From the NCBI GenBank assembly GCA_009760855.2, contig WPIO01000053.1, positions 78,501 to 142,500 on the forward strand: a DNA stretch of 64,000 nucleotides, given 5' to 3'. Position 1 is the first letter of the stretch. The number at the start of each line of letters is the position of its first letter. The notes under the pieces were generated by a model. That model was given only the letters and a program-made list of their open reading frames with translations, made no database searches and was not told where the DNA came from. The position numbers were made by a program, and so were the translations under genes. Below, one piece after another: positions 54,848 through 64,000 of the stretch. Origin of the DNA: Cristatella mucedo (lineage: Eukaryota > Bryozoa > Phylactolaemata > Cristatellidae).

Positions 54848-57535
54848 TACACACACTTATACAGATTATTCATTTGTATAGCTCCCAAAGGGAACTACTT
54901 CTCTACCGAGGAGTTAAACACATGCCACAAGAGCTCGAACCCATGACCTTGGTCGTCAAAGGCGAGTGCCTTATGCCTGTTGGCCTGTGCCAAACTGTGT
55001 GGCAGCTGTGCCTTGCTCTGTCCACGTGTTCTCGTTGCGTTTGCTCATTGCCCCATTGCTCATTGCCCCATTGCTCATTGCTCAGTGCCCCGTTCAGCAC
55101 TGCCGTGTGGCTGGAATAGTCCACACGAAGACGCATGAGTACTGGCATTCGTGCGACCATTTTTAACTTGCTTACTATTTTTATTGACAGACCTAAGCCG
55201 GCTGGGTCATCGGCTGCTCCTGCTAGGATAGGCTTTCATCTGGATGCATTATTTAAGGTGCAGCCAGCGGCCCTCGATCGGTCCTCCGATTAAGAAAACG
55301 ATTTTGCACCCGGGTGCTCAGCCGTGGTAAGACGAGTCGTAATTTAAGAAAGCATCTTTCAGCAAGGGTCCACTTAATGCTATGCTAGTTAGCTAAGGTC
55401 CTGTAGCTGTACAGAGATCGTGGCTGTCACTGTGCCAACTAAGGGCGATTTTAAGCGATGCCCAAATCGGTTCGGCTGCTGTTAAAACATCGTCGGTCAA
55501 TCTCGACGTCCCGAATGCACGAACCGGTCGCCAGGTTGCATCGCGAGGTTGCACCGTCCCGATTGGTGCTGCACAGCCACCCCCCCCCCCCCGCTTGCAG
55601 TGTGAGCTTGGGGCAGGCAATGGAGGCAGCACAGCCTCCTTTCAATAAGATTATGCAAGCCTTGAGTCACGAGTAATGCCTCGGCTTCAAGAGGATTTCA
55701 AATGAATTTGCTAAGTTCCCGACGCCAATGCTGCTGCTGCTAGATGGCTAGTCGTTTTTTTGCAAGCGATTGCATGTCGAAGGCTTCTCTTTCATCGTCG
55801 CGCAGATTGTCGCACTGAAGTTCATCTCAAAGGTTGGCCGCTCCGAGAAGGAGCTGCGAGGACTGCGCCGCGAGATCGACATAATGAGGGGCCTGCAGCA
55901 TCCAAACATCGTGCAAATGCTCGACAGCTTCGAGACGGAGAAAGAGGTATTGGTCAAGCAGCTAGTAGCTAGTTCCAGAAGTTTCATCGTATTGCCAGTC
56001 CAGATTATTACCATACGTTAATGCGACTGCTTTTCTGGCTGTCAGAAGCTCTGCGTGGTACATTATGGACATGCTGTGTTGACAGTTTATTTCGTTGGGA
56101 AGAAAACTTTCTCGCTAATCGAAAGCTATATGATGCGTTCCTGCCTACCACCTGTCCAGCATACTAAATGTTACCTGAAAAAAGTTATCCTCTGCAAGGC
56201 GATGCTGTTTACCACCTAGTCTTGATCCCTGTAGCAGCTTCCGGTGAATTCACTAGCTTGGCCGAGCCGACCTTCCTGTCCCCGAGTACGGTCATCTTAA
56301 GCAGGTGGTTTTTGTGGCTCGATGTCTGGTTCTGGCACCCTGGGCAGCCGCTTTTGGCCTCGGAGCTCTTCTTAGTGTAGGCATCCAGACTCTACCTGAC
56401 ACAACCTTACCTCATGCAAAGTGCACGATTGATCTCGCTTTTGCTCCAGTCTTTTTGTGAAGGACTAGCAGAATGTCATTAGAGAAGTCGCTTTGCACCG
56501 TTTCCTCTAGCATGCTTTAGTGTAACTAGTTCCTTCCTGTAATTGACCGGAAAGGGGAGCTAAACCTTGACCTTGACCCAGACCTAGAGCAACCTAGAAA
56601 GCCACGAAGCATCTCGAATACTCTCTTGCACTGACAAAACTTCCGTGGTAATACTCTTCGAAGCCAGATTCTGAAAGTACTACCGATATTTAAGAAAACG
56701 GAAGGTTTATGCCAAGTTGGTTTGCTCCAGCAGTTAAGGTGCTTGCCCCGACCAAGGTCTGGCTGAGATCGTAGGCTCGAGCCCTGTGGCATATTTGAAG
56801 TGCTTGAATAGAGATTAATTTCTCTTGTAGTGCCATACAAATGAGTTATATTTTTTAAGCTCAGAGATTTATTAAAACAATTTCCATTCACGTACATCAC
56901 CATAACCGTGCTTATGTGTGTGCCCACATTGTGTGATCCATCATTTCCTTTGCCAATGAGGTCACTCCTGAGCCACCGAGCTGCTTGGAACCCCAATAAA
57001 TTAGGCCTGTGGCCTAATTCGGGAAGGTTAAATACGGGATTGAGATGCTGGACTAAGCATTGCCGGATACAAGGCTTCGATCCCTGATCGTTGCCTGCAT
57101 GTTGACTCATTAGGACTAGGTTCTCCCAGCATTCAAGCTTCTAGCTCTTCAGTTTGTTTATATAAACCTTAAATCCTTTGGAGACCGTGCATTTAGCTCG
57201 TATGCTCCCACAGCCTGGAACTCCCTCCCGACCTGCATCAGAACATCCCCTGACCTGACCACATTTAAAAGAAACTTAAAAACATACCTATTTAGGACAG
57301 CATTTAGTGGGTCCTTGTGATTCGTCCTCGATGTGCTTATGCGTGCTGACACTGTTCATGCTGCCACTAACCACATTTGCATGCTGACCCAGTGCATGTA
57401 ACCCCTAACCATGTTATTCATTTTGTTTGTTTTTCAAGCATGATTTTACTTACTATTCTATTGCGTATCACTTTGCAGCAAATGTAAAGCGCCTAGAAAG
57501 AGATTGAGTTCTCTGAGGGCGCTTTATCAAGTGCA

Positions 57536-57575
<40 letters not shown>

Positions 57576-57576
57576 G

Positions 57577-57627
<51 letters not shown>

Positions 57628-60600
57628 ATAATCTGCCGTATAGTCTGCCATAGTCCATACAGGGATTTAAGTTTGTTCGATTGCTGATTTCTTGTTTGCA
57701 GCTGCATTGACCTTTTTTGCATTATCAAATTGCTCACTGCTACAGGTGGTTGCAGTCACAGATTTTGCTGAGGGGGAACTCTTCCAGATATTAGAGGACG
57801 ACGGCAGTCTGCCGGAGGATCAGGTGAGCGCCCGTGCAGCGGATGTTGAGTCGAGGTCAAGGTTTCTGCCGCCATACACCACATGGTGGAAGAGCATGCA
57901 GCTGTGCTCCCCGGTGTGGTGCCCTCTGCCATGACTGCCACGCCTTCTCCTTCCTGAACCTACTCTATTGCCCACCTCAGCATTAAGGTCCTGCTGTTGC
58001 AGTTGCCATGTGTAATTGCAATGGTTGTAGTTACTGGGTCCTAGTAGCCACTTACTTTGCAAAGTGACACAGTCTGCATTCGTCAAACGTGCGAAATCTT
58101 GCCTCCCTGTCGACGGATCTCGCCGTGCTGCGTGCTGCTTGCAGGTGCGCTGCATTGCCGCGCAGCTCGTCTCCTCCCTCTACTACCTGCACGCTCACCG
58201 CATTCTGCACCGAGACATGAAGCCACAGAACATCCTGCTCGGCAAAGGCGGCGTCGTGAAGCTGTGCGACTTTGGCTTCGCTCGCGCCATGAGCATGAAC
58301 ACTCTGGTGCTCACGTCCATCAAGGTGAGGAAGAAGAGCCGTGCCGATGTGTGCTGCTGCAGTGGTGGCACAGGTAGCATTTAGGGGGGCAGTAAATCCG
58401 CTTTAGCCTCACTTTTACAGTGATCCAATCCCTGAAGAGCTGTGCCGATGTGTGCTGCTGCAGTGGTGGCACAGGGTAGCATTTAGGGGGGCAGTAAATC
58501 CGTTTTAGCCTCACTTTTACAGTGATCCAATCCCTGAAGAGCTGTGCCGATGTGTGCTGCTGCAGTGGTGGCACAGGGTAGCATTTAGGGGGGGGCAGTA
58601 AATCCGCTTTAGCCTCACTTTTACAGTGATCCAATCCCTGAAGAGCTGTGTCGATGTGTGCTGCTGCAGTGGTGGCACAGGGTAGCATTTAGGGGGGGCA
58701 GTAAATCCGCTTTAGCCTCACTTTTACAGTGATCCAATCCCTGAAGGCAACTGAAGCCCATTCCATCCCCGTTGCATATGGTGCTCTTTTTTTTTTAGCA
58801 ATCACTAGCAGATTTTAGCCTCACGATGCTGAGAAATTAACTTTTCTTTCGTATGTATCACCTCATCTGTCGTTGATTGACTTTCAGGGTACTCCTCTGT
58901 ACATGTCCCCTGAACTAGTGGAAGAGAAGCCATACGATCACACAGCCGACCTGTGGTAAGTTACCTTACCTTGAGCAAGCCGCCTACGTACGCCCGCTGC
59001 TGATGCCGCTACAGTGTCATGTTGCAGTTGAACTTCTCGATAGTTTTGCTTCAACAGTCGAGTGTCACTGTTTTTTGTTCACTGTTTGTCGCTGTTTTTT
59101 GGTACTAAGTTACCAGTCTCTTTAAGTACGGGGCTTTTTTGCCTGTTCCATTGATGGGCTGCACTACCTGTGGGGCAGCATGGCAGCAAACCTTCTCATC
59201 TTAAAGGGTGATATAAAACTTAAAGTTTTGATTTAACATTTTGATCATTTTATGGGTCAAACATTGTTTTACTTTACTTTTTGTTATTTATTCTCTCAGA
59301 AATATGATATAAATATGATAGCTTAACCCTTCAAATGTGCTCGGGCCATTTTTGCAGACCAAAGTGACCTCTCACTAGATGACCATTTCAGCTCCTCAGT
59401 CAAGTCTGCCTTCTTTTGGGAAGATCACACTGCAAATTATGGTGCTTGGTTAGATAAAGATGCCATAGTCAAGCCTGTCTGTGCATTTGTGACATTCCAG
59501 CTAGACTTCTGGAACTCACCGGTTGCAGCTGTTCTTGCCTGTGCAGCAAGAAATTTACTGTTGGTTGGCAACTCATCAGTGTGTCTAGTCTGTCGCCAAC
59601 TTAGCAATTGCCACATGACACCACTTCTGACTAATCGGCACTGGCTCCTCATTAAGCAGTGTGTCAACTTCAAGGTTCTGTCACTCATGTTTAGCAGCCT
59701 TCATTTCCACGTGCCGCTCTACTTATCTTAGGGACTCGCTTTTCAGGCTTGTAATTGTGACACCTGTTGTTCTGACTTGTGTCGTTTGGCTGTGCCAGTT
59801 ATAAACACGAAATCCTTCAATACTGTGCTCTCTGTCAGTATGCTCCCTAAGCCTGGAGCTCACTACTGTCTAAACACCGTGTAACACAATGTCTTCTCTT
59901 GATTCGACGACATTAACAAAGAAACTGAATACGTACCTGTTCCTCACAGCTTGTCTTTTGTCCACGTGAATAGTCTTTTATGTGCACTTTAGTGCTGAAA
60001 TTGTGCAAAATAGAAAGAGCCAATTGGCTGGCTTTCTTTTCAGCATATATAGATTGCCCCAAAAAGAGATTTGGGTTCTCTTCGGGCAATATATAAATAC
60101 TTTTATTTGAGTTATAATTATGATTGTAGTGAGTGCTGAATACTTTCTTCGCGACTTCAGATTCCACGCCAGCTTTGCCGCAGCATGCTCTGCTTCTGCT
60201 TTGCTGACCGCTGCAGGGCACTGGGCTGTATCCTGTACGAGCTGAACATTGGGCAGCCGCCATTCTACACCAACAGCATCTTCCAGCTGGTTAGCCTCAT
60301 AGTGAAAGATCCCGTGAAATGGCCCAAGAGCATGTCGCCAGCATTCAAAGACTTCCTCCAAGGGCTGCTGACCAAGGACCCCGGTGCTAGGCTCAGCTGG
60401 CCTGACTTGCTCCTGCATCCATTCGTCGCCGACCTCGTGACCGGTAGAGTGGCCTGACAGGTCGCGCTTGCCTGCTCGAGACTGGCCACGCCCTTGAGCT
60501 CGACCTGCAGCCGAGGCAGTCAGTGCTTCGGCGAGGGGGGGGACGGCGGTGTGGCTAGTCGCGCTTGATTCGATGCAGGCAGACGCCTAGCATTTCGAGT

Positions 60601-63600
60601 TCTCAGATCGTTGACTACTGTTACCATCATGTAATGTCCATTATATCTATTAAATCATATCTGTTACCATATCCATATCATATATATTACCCTTAATGTT
60701 ACTGTTATCGTTTCATCGACGTGTGCTTCCACTTCCTGTTTGTCGCCCCTCCAGCATCCGAGGCCGACAAGATGTTGGACAGTCCATTCACGAAGCCGCT
60801 CTCGGCCTCGATGGTCGCCGCCAAGGAGAAGCAGGTGCGCGAGAAGAGCGCCGCAGCCGCCGGAGCCGGAGGCACGTCGAAGATCCTCAGCAAGGCCGCC
60901 GCCAAGCGAAAAGCCGCCGCCCTGCCGCCAGACGGCGCCACGACTGCCGGGGCAGCTGCAAAGCAGCAGCAGCAGCCGACGGCGGCAGCGGCAGTCCAGC
61001 GCACCGAACAATCAAAACTACCAGGACTGCTCCACGCTGCTACCGCGGTAAGGTTCAAGTTAATGCGCTCGGCGCAAGGTTACACCACTTCCTTGCATTT
61101 TCTGTCAAGACTCTGTTTACTTTTCTCTCGTGTGATCAATTTACCCTCATTGCCTTCACTAAATCGATCTTATCCTATGCGCGTTTGACTGCACGTTGGT
61201 AAGCCGCATGCTTTGCTGCTGGTCGGCCAACGTGAAGATTGCAGCTGCAGGTCGCCAGCAGCGTGTATCCATTTCGTATTGTCCTTGCTATGTAACGTTA
61301 TGTATCTCTATATGTAATTTCACAAAGGCACAGATACTAAGAGAATTTTATTCTGGATAGTTTTCTGTGATGTACTCAACAAAGCCCAAGAGGCATTTGG
61401 TGGCATACGTTTGCCAACAGACCGAATCTCATGCAACAAAGAAAAATTGAGAAGCATGGCTGGGTCACGATGGCTGCCGAGGAAGTCGGTGGAGCAAAGA
61501 AGTGGAAGTACCAGCATAGTATGGTAGGAAAGGATGTGCCACTATCAGCAGCATGCGAGTAGATGTCATTGCATGAGAATTGTGTAAGTGAGTTCCACGG
61601 TCACAGGACCTGAATGCATCTGTCGCCGATGGTCTTAATGCATAGGAATGGAACAGCTAATGTATTGTCTGCAGAGGACCTGAGGACACGAGGAGGCCTA
61701 AACAGGCACAGCACTTCAGCTAGGTAGGAAAGAGCCAAGGCGTGGCTGGCCTTGCGGGTCAGTTTTAGAATTTACAGCAGCCGCTATCACGATTCCATTT
61801 TGCATTTAGTGGGAGCTTAATTTTCGTAAGACGCATTCTTCTTTCAAGCCAGCCATGCGTTCTGCTTTCGTCCGACTATGTGCCACCGATCAGCCATGTG
61901 GCTCGGGCAAGTGCATGTTGTTCGCAGGCTAACTTTCCGTAGCTGACTTTAATGCTGTGCTGAGTGGCTGAACTTTCAGCCGGATTCATAAAGTACTTAA
62001 CACCCGAGGAATATCGATTGAGCTACACCGTCTTCGGGAATTTATATATAACGATGAGGAACTGTGGTATATGTGAATTTTCTGAATAGAGATTAAGTTC
62101 TCTCGGGAGGGGGGCTATGTTAATGAATTGTATATATTTTTAATTGAGGAGTGAAGCAGAAGATTCGCTGTGAGCTCAAGGATAGACAACAGATCGACAG
62201 TTGCTTTGTCTGCCTGATTAGTGCTTTATATGCTTAAGCACGCTGAAATTATGCATGCAATGTGTTATTCAAATGACTTGCCTATTTACGACATAAGTAA
62301 AGTGCCAAGAGTAAGATATCTTTCATATTTTAAAGTGTGCTATGCAGACGTGCCAGTGTCATTATTTCTATTTTTTGTGTCGAGCAGTGACTGTAGCTTT
62401 GGGCGATGGATGCCTTTGTGTTGTCATGGCACGGCTCGTTTGTCAGGCATCGAGTATGTACGGCAGGGCTGCTGCTATTTTACAGGGCCCAGCTGCTGCT
62501 CTTGCGAATGAATTGAAACCATCGGCATCTTACTGGGAGAAAGCAGATCCTAAGGTAGGCGTTCATATTTTCTGGCAGCTAGAATGAATTTCATGTACTG
62601 TACTTTTTTTTTTTATCTTAAACCCTGCAAAGCAATGAGAGTTAAGTTGGTTTCTCGTGGAAAGGTTTTTTAGGGCATACTTAATTAAAGACCACGAGGC
62701 ATACAGTGTCTGATCTGTTCCCAACGATTTACGTCATGCGGAGAAAATAGAGAGTCGGAATCCTCACTTGGTCACTCAGTTACTTAATGGCAGCTTTGAA
62801 AGCCTACGTAGAAGCAAATGATGGCTCTGCAATGAGTGGCTCAACCAGTGTAGCAGAACACAGTCTTGGTTCGGAAATTTTTAGTCATTTGTGTGGCATA
62901 TGTGATATGCTTCTTCATTTTTAGTTTTTCATTTTTAGTCGAGTAGGATTGTTTTATATGCCGCAGCAAATAATAATCTGTCTTCAGCATTTTTGGGTCG
63001 ATCGCCTGCTCGATCCAGATCCAGGTTCTACCAAAGATTTTTTTACTAGTTAATACAGACGTGCTGACAATGTTGCATGCTGCCACTAACCACACTTGCA
63101 TGCTGACCCTATGCATATATAATTCATTTGTATAGCGCCCAAGAGAACTTAATCTCTATTCAGGCGCTTCACATATGCCTCCGGGCTCGAGCCCACGACC
63201 TTAGCCAGACCATGGTCGGGGGGGGGGCGATCACCTTAACCACTGGACCAAACCAGCTTGGCGTGTCACCCCTAACCATGTTATTCTTGTTGTCTATCAA
63301 GCATGATACCGCTCACCATTCGATCGTGTTTCCTTTGCAGCAAATGTAAAGCACCTAGAAAGTGATTGAGTTCTCTAAGGGTGCTTTATCAAGTGTATTA
63401 TTCTTATTAAGGTGCTTCGATGTGAACGCCATTCTGGGCTCATTGTTAGTGCTGGCACTTTTTTTGCAGGCTGTTAATCCTACTCCACGTGAGGACAGAA
63501 TCGAGAAAGACTATGCTGCCGAGTACCCAAACATCGAGGTGGGATCAAGAAAGCTCGTCAAGAGGCATGCAGATGCAGACGTAGCTACTGCTGCTGCAGC

Positions 63601-64000
63601 TGCTCAGGCTCGCTCAGCACCCGATGGAGCGGGCGACAGAGAGCAGGTGAGAGCTAGGACTGAGTTGGAGAATCGTTTGAGTGAGTCGACTCATCAGCGC
63701 TCAGACTAGTAACACAAGAACCCCAGTAGCACGAATTCTCTTTCGTGCCATTCGACGTAGGCTAAAAGGAAAGTGCCAGTGTGCAATTCCCACGGACGAA
63801 ATAAATGCTGTAAAGAGCATCTGGCCATCGAGCTTTGTTTAGAATGTCAAGTCAGGAGTCCTGTAGCTCTAGGCGTAAGGAGCATATGGATTATTAAACT
63901 CTCGACTCGATCACCGTTGTCAGATTCAAGTACTGTATTTGTGTTAAAAAATTGTCTTGTCTAGTATGCTTCATGAAACCGGTTGATCTCTTGAATGTTT
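53738..64000 (+). CDS. STK36: Serine/threonine kinase 36 (Fused), 5' part, nine exons
   Basis: Exons: 53738-53821, 55806-55946, 57746-57823, 58145-58324, 58888-58955, 60217-60443, 60755-61047, 62447-62554 and 63470-63646. Phases agree throughout and junctions are GT-AG; the gene continues past the right edge. The kinase domain is complete across exons 1-6: start [20 protein letters not shown] (glycine loop), V-A-L-K-F-I (catalytic Lys), HRDMKPQN catalytic loop, [29 protein letters not shown] and H-P-F near its end. The match to Fused/STK36 is very close, including the [12 protein letters not shown] phrase. Exons 7-9 encode an Ala- and Gln-rich linker. The C-terminal HEAT/ARM-like part of the family is not reached. 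Fused kinases act in hedgehog signalling (fly) and ciliary central-pair assembly (vertebrates). Confidence 0.95.
54820..54843. repeat. (AT)n and T-run
   Basis: Short AT repeat followed by a T run at the tail end of the adjoining minus-strand SINE. Confidence 0.9.
54844..54995 (-). mobile_element. tRNA-type SINE in STK36 intron 1
   Basis: Minus strand: head with TTAAGGC-like and box-B-like GGGTTCGAGC stretches, then a tail hairpin with a changed stem (CTCC/GGAG) and A/T-rich end. More diverged than the other copies. Confidence 0.6.
55040..55090. repeat. 15-bp tandem repeat
   Basis: About three copies of ATTGCCCCATTGCTC in STK36 intron 1. Confidence 0.85.
56716..56860 (+). mobile_element. tRNA-type SINE in STK36 intron 2
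   Basis: Box-A-like TGCTCCAGCAGTTAAGG, box-B-like GGCTCGAGCCC, then tail hairpin (GTGCTTGAATAGAGATTAAT...CTCTTGTAGTGCCAT) and an A/T-rich end. Confidence 0.75.
57160..57640 (+). mobile_element. LINE-B 3' end with (AT)n tail in STK36 intron 2
   Basis: C-terminal block with GCTCCCACAGCCTGGAAC, untranslated region and perfect hairpin (57486-57525). The usual ATT tail is replaced by a TA-rich microsatellite at about 57535-57625. Confidence 0.85.
58334..58743. repeat. Four tandem copies of a ~102-bp unit in STK36 intron 4
   Basis: Units at 58334-58434, 58435-58536, 58537-58640 and 58641-58743 differ by a few bases, mainly in the length of a G run. Each starts AAGAGC(C/T)GTG and ends CAATCCCTG. 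The array starts 10 bases after the exon 4 donor. The repeated minus-strand frame here is a by-product. Confidence 0.95.
59340..60115 (+). mobile_element. Divergent LINE-B relative in STK36 intron 5
   Basis: Contains [13 protein letters not shown]-like, [12 protein letters not shown] and other C-terminal phrases of the LINE-B type. It ends in a hairpin at 60053-60090 whose outer stem sequence (ATTGCCC/GGGCAAT) is quite different from that of LINE-B. Confidence 0.75.
61290..61785 (-). mobile_element. LINE-A-like 3' end in STK36 intron 7
   Basis: Reverse orientation: TATGTATCTCTATATGTAA tip, untranslated region and C-terminal coding sequence. More diverged from LINE-A than the other copies. 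Confidence 0.65.
62060..62145 (+). mobile_element. SINE tail fragment
   Basis: TCTGAATAGAGATTAAGTTC followed by a G run and ATGAATTGTATATATTTTT, the SINE tail region without a recognisable head. Confidence 0.55.
63057..63412 (+). mobile_element. LINE-B 3' end, split by a SINE, in STK36 intron 8
   Basis: Left part 63057-63116 (GACGTGCTGACAATG...CTGACCCTATGCAT) and right part 63263-63412 (GTGTCACCCCTAACC, hairpin, ATT-like tail). A minus-strand SINE lies between them. Confidence 0.75.
63117..63262 (-). mobile_element. tRNA-type SINE nested in LINE-B
   Basis: The best-preserved head: minus strand TTGGTCCAGTGGTTAAGG (box A), GGGCTCGAGCCC (box B), then GAAGCGCCTGAATAGAGA...GTTCTCTTGGGCGCTAT hairpin and AATGAATTAT end. 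Flanking duplication is not clear-cut. Confidence 0.8.

Noticed and set aside
58320-58688. Minus-strand frame with repeated peptide units
   Set aside because: It is the reverse strand of the 102-bp intronic tandem repeat of STK36, not a gene.
58334-58743. Regular repeats that might suggest a CRISPR array
   Set aside because: Units are contiguous with no unique spacers, and the genome is animal.

Overview
This window is nuclear DNA from an animal, most likely an invertebrate. It holds spliced genes with GT-AG introns, a Fused/STK36 kinase (hedgehog/ciliary branch), a GPN-loop GTPase GPN1 and a TRIM-type RING/B-box gene. There are no bacterial operons, Shine-Dalgarno sites or rRNA genes. I cannot name the species. 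Sponges or other early-branching animals would fit, but that is only a guess.

Most of the sequence is transposon debris. Three working names are used. LINE-A is a CR1/L2-like non-LTR element whose 3' end runs into ACATT-type repeats. LINE-B is a related element whose 3' end is a conserved hairpin followed by ATT repeats. The SINE has a tRNA-like head and a tail resembling the LINE-B hairpin. Layout: 0-1.9 kb, broken Ty3/gypsy-type Gag-protease on the minus strand. 2-13 kb, fragments of LINE-A and LINE-B, plus a duplicated scrap of GPN1 at 4.5-4.8 kb. 13.1-17.4 kb, the best LINE-A copy (endonuclease and reverse transcriptase), interrupted by a LINE-B. 17.6-25.6 kb, LINE-B scraps and a diverged direct duplication (19.7-20.6 and 23.5-24.7 kb). 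27.4-29.4 kb, TRIM-like gene on the minus strand. 29.5-38.5 kb, Tc1-like transposon remnants and two inverted solo LTRs, each with a perfect 4-bp target duplication; one sits inside a Tc1 copy. 41.1-52.6 kb, GPN1 on the minus strand, ten inferred exons. 53.7 kb to the right edge, STK36 on the plus strand, nine exons seen, open at the edge.

GPN1 and STK36 are divergent, with about 1.16 kb between their start codons, so they may share a promoter region. Apart from that the three genes have no evident joint function; the other content is their transposon-filled introns and spacers.

No new defence or metabolic system is visible. The strongest unusual signals are: (1) a 3'-terminal hairpin shared by LINE-B, a divergent relative and the tRNA-type SINE, with compensatory stem changes; (2) a TRIM intron made almost wholly of a LINE-B insertion; (3) a solo LTR inside a Tc1 copy, with a related uninterrupted copy next to it showing the empty site; and (4) reciprocal nesting of the LINE families. 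All calls come from reading the sequence; no database search was run.
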